Part shown: in pieces, positions 1-8,566 of the stretch
Numbering within the stretch: position 1 is the first letter of the stretch
How the letters are laid out: every line of letters begins with the position of its first letter
Source: JAVZLH01 sp038883475
GTDB taxonomy: Archaea; Thermoproteota; Bathyarchaeia; Bathyarchaeales; Bathycorpusculaceae
Assembly: GCA_038883475.1 (NCBI GenBank)
Contig: JAVZMA010000002.1
Span: 53,663-117,662, forward strand
Length of the DNA: 64,000 bases
Reading direction: 5' to 3'
The notes under the pieces: generated by a model
The model's input: the letters and a program-made list of their open reading frames with translations, nothing else
What the model was told of the DNA's origin: nothing
The model's database searches: none
Position numbers and translations under genes: made by a program

Positions 1-1062
1 AAAAAGGTCTTTCTCAAAGCCCATTAACATCTGGCTTTTTATTGTATGTTGTTCTTCGTAGCCGCAGGCGTTGCATTTCACTTTAACCCGCACCACATCT
101 AATCCTTCAAAAAGAAGTAAAGTTTTGACTGCCCCAGCTTCCAAGGCTTTTCTAACTTCTTCCTCCCCGTAAGTTGCCAATCCCGTGTCATGCCCAATCT
201 CGTAAAGAAACTGCTGCATAATCTGCTTTTCCTCTATATACCGTAGCTTCCGCATTATTTCAGGGGCCTTATCAACAACCTCTTTAACGCCCTGCTCATC
301 CACATAAGCAGTGTCAACTATGTCAATAACCTTCTCTTTTAACATGTAGTTAAGATAGTCACCCTTCTCAAAATCATACTTTGTCGGTCCGGGACCAGCG
401 ATTATCAGACCTTTTAGGTTTTCGATTGGTAGAAAAATTTCGTTCGCATGCTCACCGACGCGTCTAAAATATTCTTGAAGCCTCATCTCCCTAAGCCTTT
501 CAAATCTTCGGGCTGATTGCCCTCCAGCCCGTGTTTTGCCAGGTACGCCAGACGTTATTTCTCTAACTATTTCAAGCCGTCGTCCCTGAAGTGTAGCCAA
601 TGTGGCGGCGGTGGCGTCTATGAGGAGTATGCCATAAGTTTCCTTTTCCCTCAAAAGTTCTTGCAGATGTTCCGTGTGGAACCTCGAGTCGCATCTGTAA
701 AGGTATATGTTTATTGGTTCAGGCGGTATAATAACGTAAGTTTCAATTTTCTCGCTTCCAGCTCCGTTTTGTGGAATTGCACCACAAAATATGACGAGCC
801 CATTTTCAGGGGTTTCCTTAAAAAGTTTGAGGCGTTGCTGAACTTTCACTATGGCGTCTTGAACGCTCTTGCGGGTTGTGGTTGATTTTATGTTTGAGGC
901 TGTGCCATACTCGTCTCTTAACATATTCATAACTTCGCTTATCTGCTTTCCAGGTGGGACATAAAGAGAAATAAGTTCGGTTCCACGTCCCTCTTTATTG
1001 GCCAGCGTATTCAGTATCTTTTTTAGCCTGAAAAGTTCTAGTGATGTTCTTTTTTTGCTCAA
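1..1062 (-). CDS. prf1: Peptide chain release factor aRF1 (C-terminal part missing)
   Basis: Class-1 release factor that reads all three stop codons and triggers hydrolysis of peptidyl-tRNA on the ribosome. The 354 visible residues hold the stop-codon motif NIKS (TASNIKSTTTRKS, near residue 58), the catalytic GGQ motif (RAGGQSARRF) and the start of domain 3 with a CNACGYEE zinc-type motif. The frame is open to base 1, so about 60 C-terminal residues lie outside the window. TTG at 1062 is the only possible start, because an in-frame TGA lies three codons upstream. Family assignment is secure. Confidence 0.95.
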   Translation of the reverse strand, partial: MSKKRTSLELFRLKKILNTLANKEGRGTELISLYVPPGKQISEVMNMLRDEYGTASNIKSTTTRKSVQDAIVKVQQRLKLFKETPENGLVIFCGAIPQNGAGSEKIETYVIIPPEPINIYLYRCDSRFHTEHLQELLREKETYGILLIDATAATLATLQGRRLEIVREITSGVPGKTRAGGQSARRFERLREMRLQEYFRRVGEHANEIFLPIENLKGLIIAGPGPTKYDFEKGDYLNYMLKEKVIDIVDTAYVDEQGVKEVVDKAPEIMRKLRYIEEKQIMQQFLYEIGHDTGLATYGEEEVRKALEAGAVKTLLLFEGLDVVRVKVKCNACGYEEQHTIKSQMLMGFEKDLF

Positions 1063-1134
1063 GTGTTTTCACTTAGGTGATTTAGCCGTGGAGCATAAGG
1101 CAAAGCATCAGATAAAAGTTTGGATTTTAAAGGG

Positions 1135-2067
1135 CTACGTCATATCCAGAGCTTCTTTTAAGAATACTTTGTAGGGACCGAGTTTGCCTCCGTAATTACC
1201 TGCTGAAATCCTAATTACGCCCGGAACCTTCGCCGCTGTTTTTATTCCTTCGCTCATGGCCTTTTTAACTGCTTCAACGGTTAAGCCATTGATGACAATT
1301 TCATAAACACAGCTAACATTTTCTGGCAGTTGAGAGTCAGGCACTAACGTTTTTAACGTTGGACAGAAGGGGTGATTAGTGGAAGCTTTAAGTTTGTATT
1401 TTAATGACCCTGCTTTTGAACCTGAACGGCAAACTCCGCCTGGAAAGGGCATTATCACCTCGCTCGTTTTGCTTTGGATTGCCTTAACAGCTTCCTCAGC
1501 TGCTTTTAATCCTGAGAACCTATCTTTTGCCAAAATAAGGAAGTTTCCGCCTGCTATGGCTTCTGTTACTCCAAAAGAGTCTTCAACTATGAACTCGCCT
1601 TCCATCACCGGAATCTTCCACACTTTTCTGTCTCCAACAATGCCCTTCTTCTGAAAACCGTCTCCGAAAAATCTTATACTCCTACCAACTTTTAATTTTC
1701 TTTTCGCGTTTGGCATTGCGTCAAAGGCGGAAGTCGTTGGACACGTCATTACACACTGTCCTATGCGCAGTATCATCTGATTCTTTAAGTCAAACCTGTT
1801 GCGGTTGTATATTTGAATTAAAGCTCCCACGCGATTGTCAGGGGTTTTATCTGGTGGTACAATACCTTCTATGCCGGCTTCAGCAGGAGACATGATGACA
1901 CTTGTTGCCAAGCCTGTAGCAACGTTTGCTGCTGTTAAAGCCCATTTTTCGTTTTCGGCTGTTATCAAAATTCTGCCAGCCCACATTGGAAACATTTCAG
2001 CGAACGTGTCTACAATCTCGCAGGTGTTCCCGTTTTCCGCTCTATACGTGAATACTTTTTCGCTCAT
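1135..2067 (-). CDS. ftr: Formylmethanofuran:tetrahydromethanopterin formyltransferase
   Basis: Moves the formyl group between formylmethanofuran and N5-formyl-H4MPT, the second step of the archaeal methyl branch of the Wood-Ljungdahl pathway. The 310 residues match Ftr throughout: DTFAEMFPMWAGRILITA, MSPAEAGIEG, IGQCVMTCPTTSAFD, RFFGDGFQKK, MPFPGGVCRSGSKAGS and the C-terminal VPGVIRISAGNYGGKLG. The start at 2067 is chosen because it follows GGAAGAGAG and gives the usual family length; a 24-residue upstream extension would run into the TATA box. Divergent from mtd, another enzyme of the same pathway, with a shared intergenic region of about 200 bp. Confidence 0.96.
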   Translation of the reverse strand: MSEKVFTYRAENGNTCEIVDTFAEMFPMWAGRILITAENEKWALTAANVATGLATSVIMSPAEAGIEGIVPPDKTPDNRVGALIQIYNRNRFDLKNQMILRIGQCVMTCPTTSAFDAMPNAKRKLKVGRSIRFFGDGFQKKGIVGDRKVWKIPVMEGEFIVEDSFGVTEAIAGGNFLILAKDRFSGLKAAEEAVKAIQSKTSEVIMPFPGGVCRSGSKAGSLKYKLKASTNHPFCPTLKTLVPDSQLPENVSCVYEIVINGLTVEAVKKAMSEGIKTAAKVPGVIRISAGNYGGKLGPYKVFLKEALDMT

Positions 2068-2110
2068 CAATCTCTCTTCCTTTACACAGATTTTAGTATA
2101 CAAATAGCGA

Positions 2111-2130
2111 GATAAATTTAAATCCTTTGA
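2111..2130 (-). promoter_or_regulatory. ftr: Probable ftr promoter (BRE/TATA)
   Basis: On the minus strand an AAAGG BRE-like run precedes TTTAAATTTATC. The box lies 45-55 nt before the ftr ATG, leaving room for a short leader with the GGAAGAGAG ribosome site. Predicted from pattern and spacing only. Confidence 0.55.
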
Positions 2131-2218
2131 CACGCACAAACGTTCTTTCCCATGCGCTCTTCATAATATGCTAAATAGCGTACATTAACGTTGTTTCACT
2201 TTAACGGTGTTCTGAAAT

Positions 2219-2228
2219 CCTTATAAAC
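2219..2228 (+). promoter_or_regulatory. mtd: Probable mtd promoter (TATA box)
   Basis: CCTTATAAAC lies about 45 nt before the chosen TTG of mtd. Transcription would begin near 2250, making the upstream TTG at 2253 unlikely and supporting the start at 2271. Confidence 0.5.
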
Positions 2229-2270
2229 AAAATCCTCTAATAGCCTTCTGATTTGACTCTGGTGATTTCG

Positions 2271-3137
2271 TTGGAGAAAGTTAGGGTAGGCATCATGAAA
2301 TGTGGCAACATTGGAACCGCTCCCATACTTGAACTTCTCCTCGACGAACTGGCAGATAGGGAAGACATAAGCGTGCGAACCGTAACAACCGGGTCAAAAA
2401 TGATTGCAGAAGCGGTTGAGGATGCATTGCCAAAAATGTTCGAGTTTAACCCTGACTTTCTGATATTCATATCGCCAAACCCTGCAGTTCAAGGGCCCAC
2501 AAGGGCAAGACAAGTATTTCTCGAGAAGAAAATTCCAAGCATATTCATATCCGACGCCCCGGGAAAACGTCTTAAAGAAGAATTTGAAAAATCTGGTTTC
2601 GGCTACATAATAATTATGGGCGACCCGCTTATTGGAGCACGGAAAGAATTTTTGGATCCGACAGAGATGGCTATTTTTAACGCTAACATCATCAAGGTTT
2701 TGGCGATTACGGGCGTTTTCAAAATAATTTATCAAGAGATTGATAGGCTTATTCATGGTTACAAGGCGGGGCTGAATCCGCAGCTTCCTAGGTTGATTAT
2801 TGACACTGATGAAGTCAGGGAAAATTCTGACTTCCAAAACCCTTATGCCAAGGCGAAAGCCATGGCAGCCTACGAGTTAACTAAGAGGATTGCTGAAGTT
2901 AATGTAAGGGCGTGTTTCATGGAGAAAGAAAGGGAAAAATACATTCCGCTTGTGGCGTGCGCTCACGAAATTGCTCAGGTTGCAGCGAGATTAGCCGAGG
3001 AAGCTAGGGAGATAGAGAAGTACTCCGATGCTTTGGTTAGGAGACCTCACTCCAAGGATGGAACGCCAAAAGTTAAGGATAAGTTGATGCTACCTCCAAC
3101 ATCAGACGAGGAAATTCTTAAGAAATGGCTTAAATAG
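2271..3137 (+). CDS. mtd: F420-dependent methylene-H4MPT dehydrogenase
   Basis: Reversibly oxidises methylene-H4MPT to methenyl-H4MPT with coenzyme F420. The 288 residues follow Mtd from end to end: VGIMKCGNIGTAPILELLLDE near the N-terminus, DFLIFISPNPAVQGP, DAPGKRLKEEFEKSGFGYII, GARKEFLDPTEMAIFNAN, ENPYAKAKAMAAYE-type region and the C-terminal SDALVRRPHSKDG. TTG at 2271 is chosen because GGTGAT sits four bases upstream; alternatives at 2253 and 2262 lack such a site. With ftr behind it and a second methylene-H4MPT dehydrogenase downstream it forms the C1 block of this window. Confidence 0.95.
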   Translation: MEKVRVGIMKCGNIGTAPILELLLDELADREDISVRTVTTGSKMIAEAVEDALPKMFEFNPDFLIFISPNPAVQGPTRARQVFLEKKIPSIFISDAPGKRLKEEFEKSGFGYIIIMGDPLIGARKEFLDPTEMAIFNANIIKVLAITGVFKIIYQEIDRLIHGYKAGLNPQLPRLIIDTDEVRENSDFQNPYAKAKAMAAYELTKRIAEVNVRACFMEKEREKYIPLVACAHEIAQVAARLAEEAREIEKYSDALVRRPHSKDGTPKVKDKLMLPPTSDEEILKKWLK

Positions 3138-3203
3138 TAGAGTTTCATGAAGTTTTCGAAGTTCTTGTGTGATGGAGAGGGAGATGGCATAAAGGAATAG
3201 AGA

Positions 3204-3260
3204 GTATATATGTATATACATTATTAATATGTATATATGATATTTCGAATACGTATATAT
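3204..3260 (+). promoter_or_regulatory. TA-rich repeats with an inverted repeat upstream of the MtdB-like gene
   Basis: GTATATAT occurs three times (3204, 3231 and 3253). TATATACAT (3213-3221) and ATGTATATA (3229-3237) form a 9-bp inverted repeat around a 7-nt spacer. The last copy lies about 40 nt before the TTG start of the next gene and could be its TATA box; the others may be an operator. The function is inference. Confidence 0.5.
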
Positions 3261-3297
3261 ATTTCTGGATCTTACTTATACTCAAAGGTGATGTGAA

Positions 3298-5034
3298 TTG
3301 AAGTCACTTGAAATAACTCCATTGGAAGGAAAAAGGTTACGGGTAATAATAGTCGAAAAGGAATATAGCGAACCATTCTGGATCATCGAACCACTGCACA
3401 CAAATGCTCCAAAAAACTCGCTATCGTCCATCTTTAAACCTTCCATAGCCTTCAGCAGCTTCCTTGAAAAACTCGTCGATGAAGTTAAACCAGATTTCGC
3501 AACAGAAGAACAGGGAAACCGTTCTTCCAAAAAGTTCGCGGAAGAAAATATCTTAGCCAAAGTATTCCAGAAAAAGAACATACCGTTCTTCGCCGTCGAC
3601 ATCGACGAAAACGCCAAGGGTTACCTAGTCTCTCTCCTGGAAGAGAAAAGGCAATTAAGAGATAAAATGATCAAAGCCCTCGATGAACTATCATCCAAAA
3701 AGGGAAACGGAAATAGCATCGAAGAGGAGTATCTGACCGCATATCTCCAATGCTTACAGCAAGAGCTTGAAGAAGCAGAGCGCGAAGCGAAATTCTCAGT
3801 CAGAGAAAGCTGGATAGCCATGGGAATTCTGGAAAATGCTAGAAAAGTTGAAAAGGAAGAAGTAACATGCATCCACATCTCAAGCCCAGAACACGTTAGC
3901 GGCGTAAAGAAACTGCTTGAATCAGTTGATGTGGAGGTGGAAACGATTCAGCCGACTAAAAAACTGGTATTACCAGAGAAAAAAGCCCCTTTAGGCGAAC
4001 TTGAAGACTTGCTAAAATCTATGCAAATTCAGGTAAAACCTGTGATCAAGAAAGCTTCTGAGGAATTGCCGCACATAATTTTTTTCTTGGACACTGATGA
4101 AAGAGCCAGCCCCTTCGACATTTGCATGGCTTATGACGCGGGATTCAGCGTAGTAGTTCCATACGAAAACGTTACAGCAAAAGACGCCAAAAGAATAGTG
4201 CAAGACGCAATATTCTCAAGAGACCCTAAGGGAATCAAACACACATGCTTCTTCGTCGGCGGAAAGGACATGGAGAAAGCTGAGGAAGTCTTAAAGGTTG
4301 TGCGAGATTCCATGTTCCCGCCCTTTGAGGCTAACGTCATAATCGACCCTGCTGGAGCATACACCACAGCTGCTGCCATGGTCGCTAAGGTTGAGGACGC
4401 AATTGCAAATTCAAAGCTTGGGAATCTTAAAGACAAACGCTGCGCAATTTTCGGAACCGGTGCAGTTGGGAGAGTTGCTGCAATCCTGTTGGCTAGGCTT
4501 GGATGCGAAGTCACAATAGTTAGCCCAAACCCTGAGCGCACAAATGGGGAAGAATACGTTGCAAACCTATCGAATCTGCTTCGCACTAAATACGGCGTGA
4601 ACGTAGAGGGAGTCTTCGCCCCAACACCAGAAAAGAAAGCTGAAGTCATGGAAAAAGCAGACGTTATCTTCTGTGCTGCCGGAGCAGGATTCCGCGTAAT
4701 CAGCAAAGAAATACTGGATAAAATGAAACATATCAAAGTCATAGCTGACGTAAACGCTGTTCCGCCATTGGGAGTTGAAGGAATAAAACTCGAAGACAAC
4801 ATGAGAGAAATAGCGCCAGGAATATTCACTATAGGAGCGTTGACTATCGGCAGGTTGAAGTACAAACTTGAGCAAGAGATTCTGAAAGAGGCACGTAGAA
4901 ACGGCAAAGCAACAGTTTACAATTATAACTATGCATTTCAATTGGCGAGAAAACTCTTGAAGGGAGAAATATCCGCCGTCAAACTTGCAGTGACGGTAAC
5001 CTATCCTTCCAAAGAAAAGAAAAGCTCAAGCTAA
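3298..5034 (+). CDS. NAD(P)-type methylene-H4MPT dehydrogenase (MtdA/MtdB-like) with an extra N-terminal domain
   Basis: Residues of about 255-565 match the MtdA/MtdB methylene-tetrahydromethanopterin dehydrogenases. They show HIIFFLDTDERASPFDICMAYDAGF (substrate domain), DPAGAYTTAAAMVAKVE, a Rossmann loop CAIFGTGAVGRVAAILLARLG, and DVIFCAAGAGFRVIS followed by VIADVNAVPPLGVEG. This class uses NADP or NAD rather than F420. Residues 1-250 are an additional domain I do not recognise, with EEQGNRSSKK, FAVDIDE, RESWIAMGI and CIHISSPEHVSGVKKLLE; the layout is faintly like TraB/PrgY proteins, but this is weak. TTG at 3298 follows AAAGGTGAT by five bases. Its position after mtd suggests a role in C1 flow or transhydrogenation. 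Confidence 0.85.
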   Translation: MKSLEITPLEGKRLRVIIVEKEYSEPFWIIEPLHTNAPKNSLSSIFKPSIAFSSFLEKLVDEVKPDFATEEQGNRSSKKFAEENILAKVFQKKNIPFFAVDIDENAKGYLVSLLEEKRQLRDKMIKALDELSSKKGNGNSIEEEYLTAYLQCLQQELEEAEREAKFSVRESWIAMGILENARKVEKEEVTCIHISSPEHVSGVKKLLESVDVEVETIQPTKKLVLPEKKAPLGELEDLLKSMQIQVKPVIKKASEELPHIIFFLDTDERASPFDICMAYDAGFSVVVPYENVTAKDAKRIVQDAIFSRDPKGIKHTCFFVGGKDMEKAEEVLKVVRDSMFPPFEANVIIDPAGAYTTAAAMVAKVEDAIANSKLGNLKDKRCAIFGTGAVGRVAAILLARLGCEVTIVSPNPERTNGEEYVANLSNLLRTKYGVNVEGVFAPTPEKKAEVMEKADVIFCAAGAGFRVISKEILDKMKHIKVIADVNAVPPLGVEGIKLEDNMREIAPGIFTIGALTIGRLKYKLEQEILKEARRNGKATVYNYNYAFQLARKLLKGEISAVKLAVTVTYPSKEKKSSS

Positions 5035-5036
5035 AG

Positions 5037-6053
5037 TTACGTTGACGGCCTGTAAGAGCGGAGTATAGTAATCTCAGCGATGTCCGCTGAGTTTTCCGCT
5101 ATACGCAGTATGCTGTCACGCATGGAACAGCAAGCGCATATTACCTCCGTACTTTTCTCTTTTAAAAAAGCTAACGAGGCTATTTCCTGATCTAATTTTT
5201 CCATTTTGGCTTGATTCTCCATTATTTCGTCTGAGTATTTAACGTCATTGGAGAGCATGGCACTTACAGCCTTATCGAAGTTGGCGAGTGCATCACAGCC
5301 AGCGGCATACATCTTTTCTCGCAGAGTTTCAGAAATTTGCTTTTGCCTTCCCTCAAGCATTATTATGTGTTTGGCTATGTTAGCTGCTTGATCTGCAACT
5401 TGCTCTATTAAGTAAACGAGAGTTTCGTAGTCGAGGCAGTCAAGCGCTTCAAGTCCAAGCTGATTGGCTAAGGCTGGGTCAACGGATGCTCCGCGAATCA
5501 GTCGCAAAAGGAAAAATGAAAAGTGGTCAACCTCATCATCAAGGGAGTAAACGGATTTAGCCAAAGCGGCATCCTGATTTCTAAGGGCTGTGAAGGCATC
5601 GCGGCACATGGAACTAGATATTTTATACATTCTGTTAATTCCCGTTTGAATGGATGCCTTAGATTCGTCTATCAGAGTTGCAATTTGGATTTCTTTTGTA
5701 TCAGCTTCCATAATGCGCATATAAAGCGTTTGGACTATTCTGCGGATAGCTTTTTGCTGAGCTACTGTAAAGAATTTCTTTGAAATCAACTTAATGTCTG
5801 AATAACCATTTAAATAACACGCGATTATTTTGCGAACTACAGATATATCTTTCTCATCTGGCTCTACATAAAGAGTTATTTTACTTGTTTCCTTCTCCTT
5901 TTTTAATCCTGGAAAAATTACGAGGGAACGGTCGCGGTTTATAGCTAGCGAAACGGTGTCTCCCTGTTTTAGTTCGGTCAGCTGGGTCCAGTGTTTCGGA
6001 AGGGAAATTACCAGCGAGGAACGTCCAAGGGACATTATTTTTCGTTGCTCCAT
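5037..6053 (-). CDS. PhoU-type phosphate uptake regulator with an AbrB-like N-terminus
   Basis: The N-terminal 50 residues form an AbrB/SpoVT-like swapped-hairpin domain (RKIMSLGRSSLVISLPKHW, LKQGDTVSLAI, SLVIFPG). Two helical PhoU domains follow, one around residues 115-220 and one to the end. Archaeal proteins of this layout are thought to regulate phosphate transport or related genes; no Pst transporter is nearby, so the target is unknown. ATG at 6053 is used; a GTG four codons upstream is possible and would sit nearly at the predicted transcription start. Convergent with the MtdB-like gene, with two bases between the stops. Confidence 0.85.
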   Translation of the reverse strand: MEQRKIMSLGRSSLVISLPKHWTQLTELKQGDTVSLAINRDRSLVIFPGLKKEKETSKITLYVEPDEKDISVVRKIIACYLNGYSDIKLISKKFFTVAQQKAIRRIVQTLYMRIMEADTKEIQIATLIDESKASIQTGINRMYKISSSMCRDAFTALRNQDAALAKSVYSLDDEVDHFSFFLLRLIRGASVDPALANQLGLEALDCLDYETLVYLIEQVADQAANIAKHIIMLEGRQKQISETLREKMYAAGCDALANFDKAVSAMLSNDVKYSDEIMENQAKMEKLDQEIASLAFLKEKSTEVICACCSMRDSILRIAENSADIAEITILRSYRPST

Positions 6054-6087
6054 ACATTTTCCCACGCATATTAATACATGTGCACAG

Positions 6088-6110
6088 ATATATATTTTTA
6101 TATATGATAT
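6088..6110 (-). promoter_or_regulatory. Probable promoter of the PhoU-like gene
   Basis: On the minus strand ATATATAAAAATATATAT lies 40-55 nt before the ATG at 6053. The predicted start falls near 6070, so the leader is very short. Confidence 0.45.
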
Positions 6111-6251
6111 AGCTAATAAGCTTATTCAAGCGACAACAAAAACTCTTCAAGTTCAAACTCTAATAATCTTTATCATATTTCGCTTTCGAATAGTTTAAAT
6201 ATTAACCATATACCTATGAGAATCCATAAATGATAGGCGAGAGTGTTTGAA

Positions 6252-6470
6252 ATGACGGAAGTCGTTGAGAAGGGATTGAAAAAAATCGGCATAACAGTCT
6301 CAAAGCCGGTTCTAGCCATACTCTGCATAATCTTTGGGCTGATAGTGATCATTTGGAAAGAATTTCTAAACCTCGTAGTAGGCGTATTCCTCATAATAGA
6401 AGGCGTTCTATTACTGACAGAGTATCTGGAGCTCCAAAGACAACAACCGAAACAATCACCTCAATCCTAA
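6252..6470 (+). CDS. Small two-helix membrane protein
   Basis: A 72-residue protein of unknown function. Residues about 17-55 form two hydrophobic segments (VLAILCIIFGLIVIIWKEF and LVVGVFLIIEGVLLLTEYL), followed by a polar Gln-rich tail. ATG at 6252 is preferred over the GTG three codons earlier because GGCGAG lies about ten bases upstream of it. A TATA-like TTTAAATATT lies near 6193. It stands alone between the divergent PhoU-like gene and an ATP-grasp gene. Confidence 0.6.
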   Translation: MTEVVEKGLKKIGITVSKPVLAILCIIFGLIVIIWKEFLNLVVGVFLIIEGVLLLTEYLELQRQQPKQSPQS

Positions 6471-6509
6471 AACATACCTTTTATTTTTTAACATGCTTTG
6501 AACACATAA

Positions 6510-7742
6510 ATGACAGGCTTGGAGCAGTTGAAGAAAACTGAAATTCGGAAATTGTTGGTAACAGGAGTTGACACAGTTTTTGTTGCCGCGTCTGCAAGGA
6601 GCGCGGGTTATGATGTTTATGTAGCAGACTATTTCGGCGATGTAGACCTTCAAAGATTTTGCTCTGAGTTCACGGCTGTAATCAAACAAGAAAAAGGGAA
6701 GAGTTGCGGAAGAATGCAGCTAAATTTTAAACCGGAAGCTTTTCTGGAAATGGCGAAAATTCTAGGCAATAAGCATAAAGTAGATGCGATATTGCTTTCT
6801 TCGGGTCTTGACGATTATTTTGATGTTCTCTGCGAATTGAACAGTCTAATTCCAATATTGGGCAACTCTCCAGAAATTATCAAGCGTGTTCGTGAAAAAC
6901 AACGGTTTTTTAAGGAACTTGAACTGTTAGGCATTCCCCATCCCGAAACCAAGCTTGTAGGCGATGTTTTTGAGGCGAAGGCATCCGCTGCCAAGATTGG
7001 ATATCCAGTTGTTATAAAACCAACTAGCGGTTTTGGAGGTGCAGGCGCAAGACTTGCATTAAACGACAAGGAGATTGAAAAAACATTTCGTGAAGTTTCT
7101 CAAGAGAGCGGAAGCGTCCTAATTCAAAAATTTATTGAAGGCATTCACGCAAGCATATCCATTTTAGCCGGAGACAAAAACATTAGAGTTGTGTCTATAA
7201 ACGAGCAACTGTTGGGATTACCCTCAGTTTTCCAGAGAGAACCTTTTGGATATTGTGGCAACATCGTCCCTTTACGCTTGGCTAATTCAATTTTCGAAAA
7301 ATGTAAATCCATCGCTGAGAAAATAGCCTTTCACTTTGATCTTAGAGGCTCAAACGGCGTCGACATCGTAATTTCAAAGGACGGAACACCTTATGTTGTG
7401 GAAGTGAACCCAAGATTTCAAGGAACTTTGGGATGCGTTGAAAGAGTTTTGGGAATAAATATGGTGGAGGCGCATGTTAAAGCTTGCCTTTACGGTGAAA
7501 TGCCGACAATAAGAAAAGCTTCAAGATTTTGCACCCGATTAATTTTGTACGCTCCCAAACGTGTTGTTGTTCCAGACTTAACGGCTTTTCCAAACGTGTG
7601 GGATATACCTCTTCCAAACAGCATAATCGAAGAGGGAGAACCGTTATGCTCAGTTTTGACAGAGGCAAAAAGCCGTGACGCTTCCTTTAGAAAGGCTGAA
7701 GAAGAGGCTGAACTAATTTATGACGGACTTCGCTCGGTCTAG
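6510..7742 (+). CDS. ATP-grasp family ligase
   Basis: A 410-residue ATP-grasp enzyme, which would join a carboxylate to an amine, thiol or other nucleophile through an acyl phosphate. Seen are an N-terminal Rossmann-like domain (LLVTGVDTVFVAASARSAGYDVYVADY), the ATP-binding lid (GYPVVIKPTSGFGGAGARLA), QKFIEGIHASISIL, and the metal site VDIVISKDGTPYVVEVNPRFQGTLG. It resembles the archaeal biotin-carboxylase-like ATP-grasp group; the substrate cannot be read from sequence. A TATA-like stretch 25 nt upstream of the ATG suggests a leaderless mRNA. Proximity to the C1 genes makes a cofactor-modifying role conceivable but unproven. Confidence 0.8.
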   Translation: MTGLEQLKKTEIRKLLVTGVDTVFVAASARSAGYDVYVADYFGDVDLQRFCSEFTAVIKQEKGKSCGRMQLNFKPEAFLEMAKILGNKHKVDAILLSSGLDDYFDVLCELNSLIPILGNSPEIIKRVREKQRFFKELELLGIPHPETKLVGDVFEAKASAAKIGYPVVIKPTSGFGGAGARLALNDKEIEKTFREVSQESGSVLIQKFIEGIHASISILAGDKNIRVVSINEQLLGLPSVFQREPFGYCGNIVPLRLANSIFEKCKSIAEKIAFHFDLRGSNGVDIVISKDGTPYVVEVNPRFQGTLGCVERVLGINMVEAHVKACLYGEMPTIRKASRFCTRLILYAPKRVVVPDLTAFPNVWDIPLPNSIIEEGEPLCSVLTEAKSRDASFRKAEEEAELIYDGLRSV

Positions 7743-8470
7743 ACACGCAAACCCATCTTTCTAGTGACGGAGATTATCGGTGGACCTGTTAAAGCTGTTA
7801 CGAGAGTAGATAATCCAGCTTTTATTGGGGTTTCAACAGCGCCCGCAGCCCACATTACTTGAAGAGAACCTGCATCTAGACTGTAAAAAAGGCTGTATGT
7901 CTGGCATGGCACAAACACGAAAATGCGGAAAAGAACATCAGCTTCTAAGCCTATGAAAGCGCTTAGTGCAAGAATGTAAACGAGACGAGCGCTTGATTCA
8001 GTGTTCCATAGACTTTTCCATTTTGTCGCTACGATAGATGTAGCAATGAGAAGAGCGAATGCAAGATAGACATCCCACATGCCCCATAGAGGAAGCTGCC
8101 AAGCGATAGGCACAGCAAAATATCCTATAAGCAAAACCAAATAGTATGCAAGAGGTATCTTCCACTTTCCACGAAAAATAAAGGCAGAAATCGCGGCTCC
8201 GATTGGAGCGCCAAGCGTGAATAAAAATTCGTAAACATCCTTGAAGTTTATGGAGTGACCTATCATAGCCCCGACAAGATTTGAAAAGAAACCAACTAAC
8301 GGACCAAGTATTATTCCTGTAATGGGTTCTGATATGAAGATCCAACTGTGCCAAACATCAGTGGATAGGGGCAGGTAAGATGCGGTTAATGAGTCACAAA
8401 TGATGATGAAGGCTGCGAAAACAGCTACTAACGAGATGAAAGTTGATTTGGTTAACCTTTCAACGTTCAC
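7739..8470 (-). CDS. Integral membrane protein resembling an ECF transporter S component
   Basis: A 243-residue protein with about six to seven hydrophobic segments and Gly-rich turns typical of substrate-binding S components (EPITGIILGPLVGFFSNLVGAMIGH, TLGAPIGAAISAFIFRGKW). Such proteins bind vitamins or metals and work with a shared EcfAAT energising module, which is not seen in this window. The GTG at 8470 follows GATAGGT, whereas the longer frame to 8515 begins too close to the TATA-like TTTATATTAAAC. It overlaps the ATP-grasp gene stop by four bases. Substrate unknown. Confidence 0.6.
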   Translation of the reverse strand: MNVERLTKSTFISLVAVFAAFIIICDSLTASYLPLSTDVWHSWIFISEPITGIILGPLVGFFSNLVGAMIGHSINFKDVYEFLFTLGAPIGAAISAFIFRGKWKIPLAYYLVLLIGYFAVPIAWQLPLWGMWDVYLAFALLIATSIVATKWKSLWNTESSARLVYILALSAFIGLEADVLFRIFVFVPCQTYSLFYSLDAGSLQVMWAAGAVETPIKAGLSTLVTALTGPPIISVTRKMGLRV

Positions 8471-8566
8471 ACCTATCGCCGTTCTTTTCCTTTTTGAGCT
8501 TTGAAAATACCACAATAGTTTAATATAAAGTTTCAGAAATTGCTAACTCTATATAGAGGAGTCATT

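Noticed and set aside
517..885. A plus-strand open frame of 122 residues
   Set aside because: It lies fully antisense to the conserved aRF1 coding sequence containing GGQ and NIKS motifs and shows no family features.
4131..4907. A 258-residue minus-strand open frame
   Set aside because: Antisense to the conserved MtdB-like domain; composition is Ser/Thr/Ala-rich as expected of a shadow frame, with no recognisable motif.
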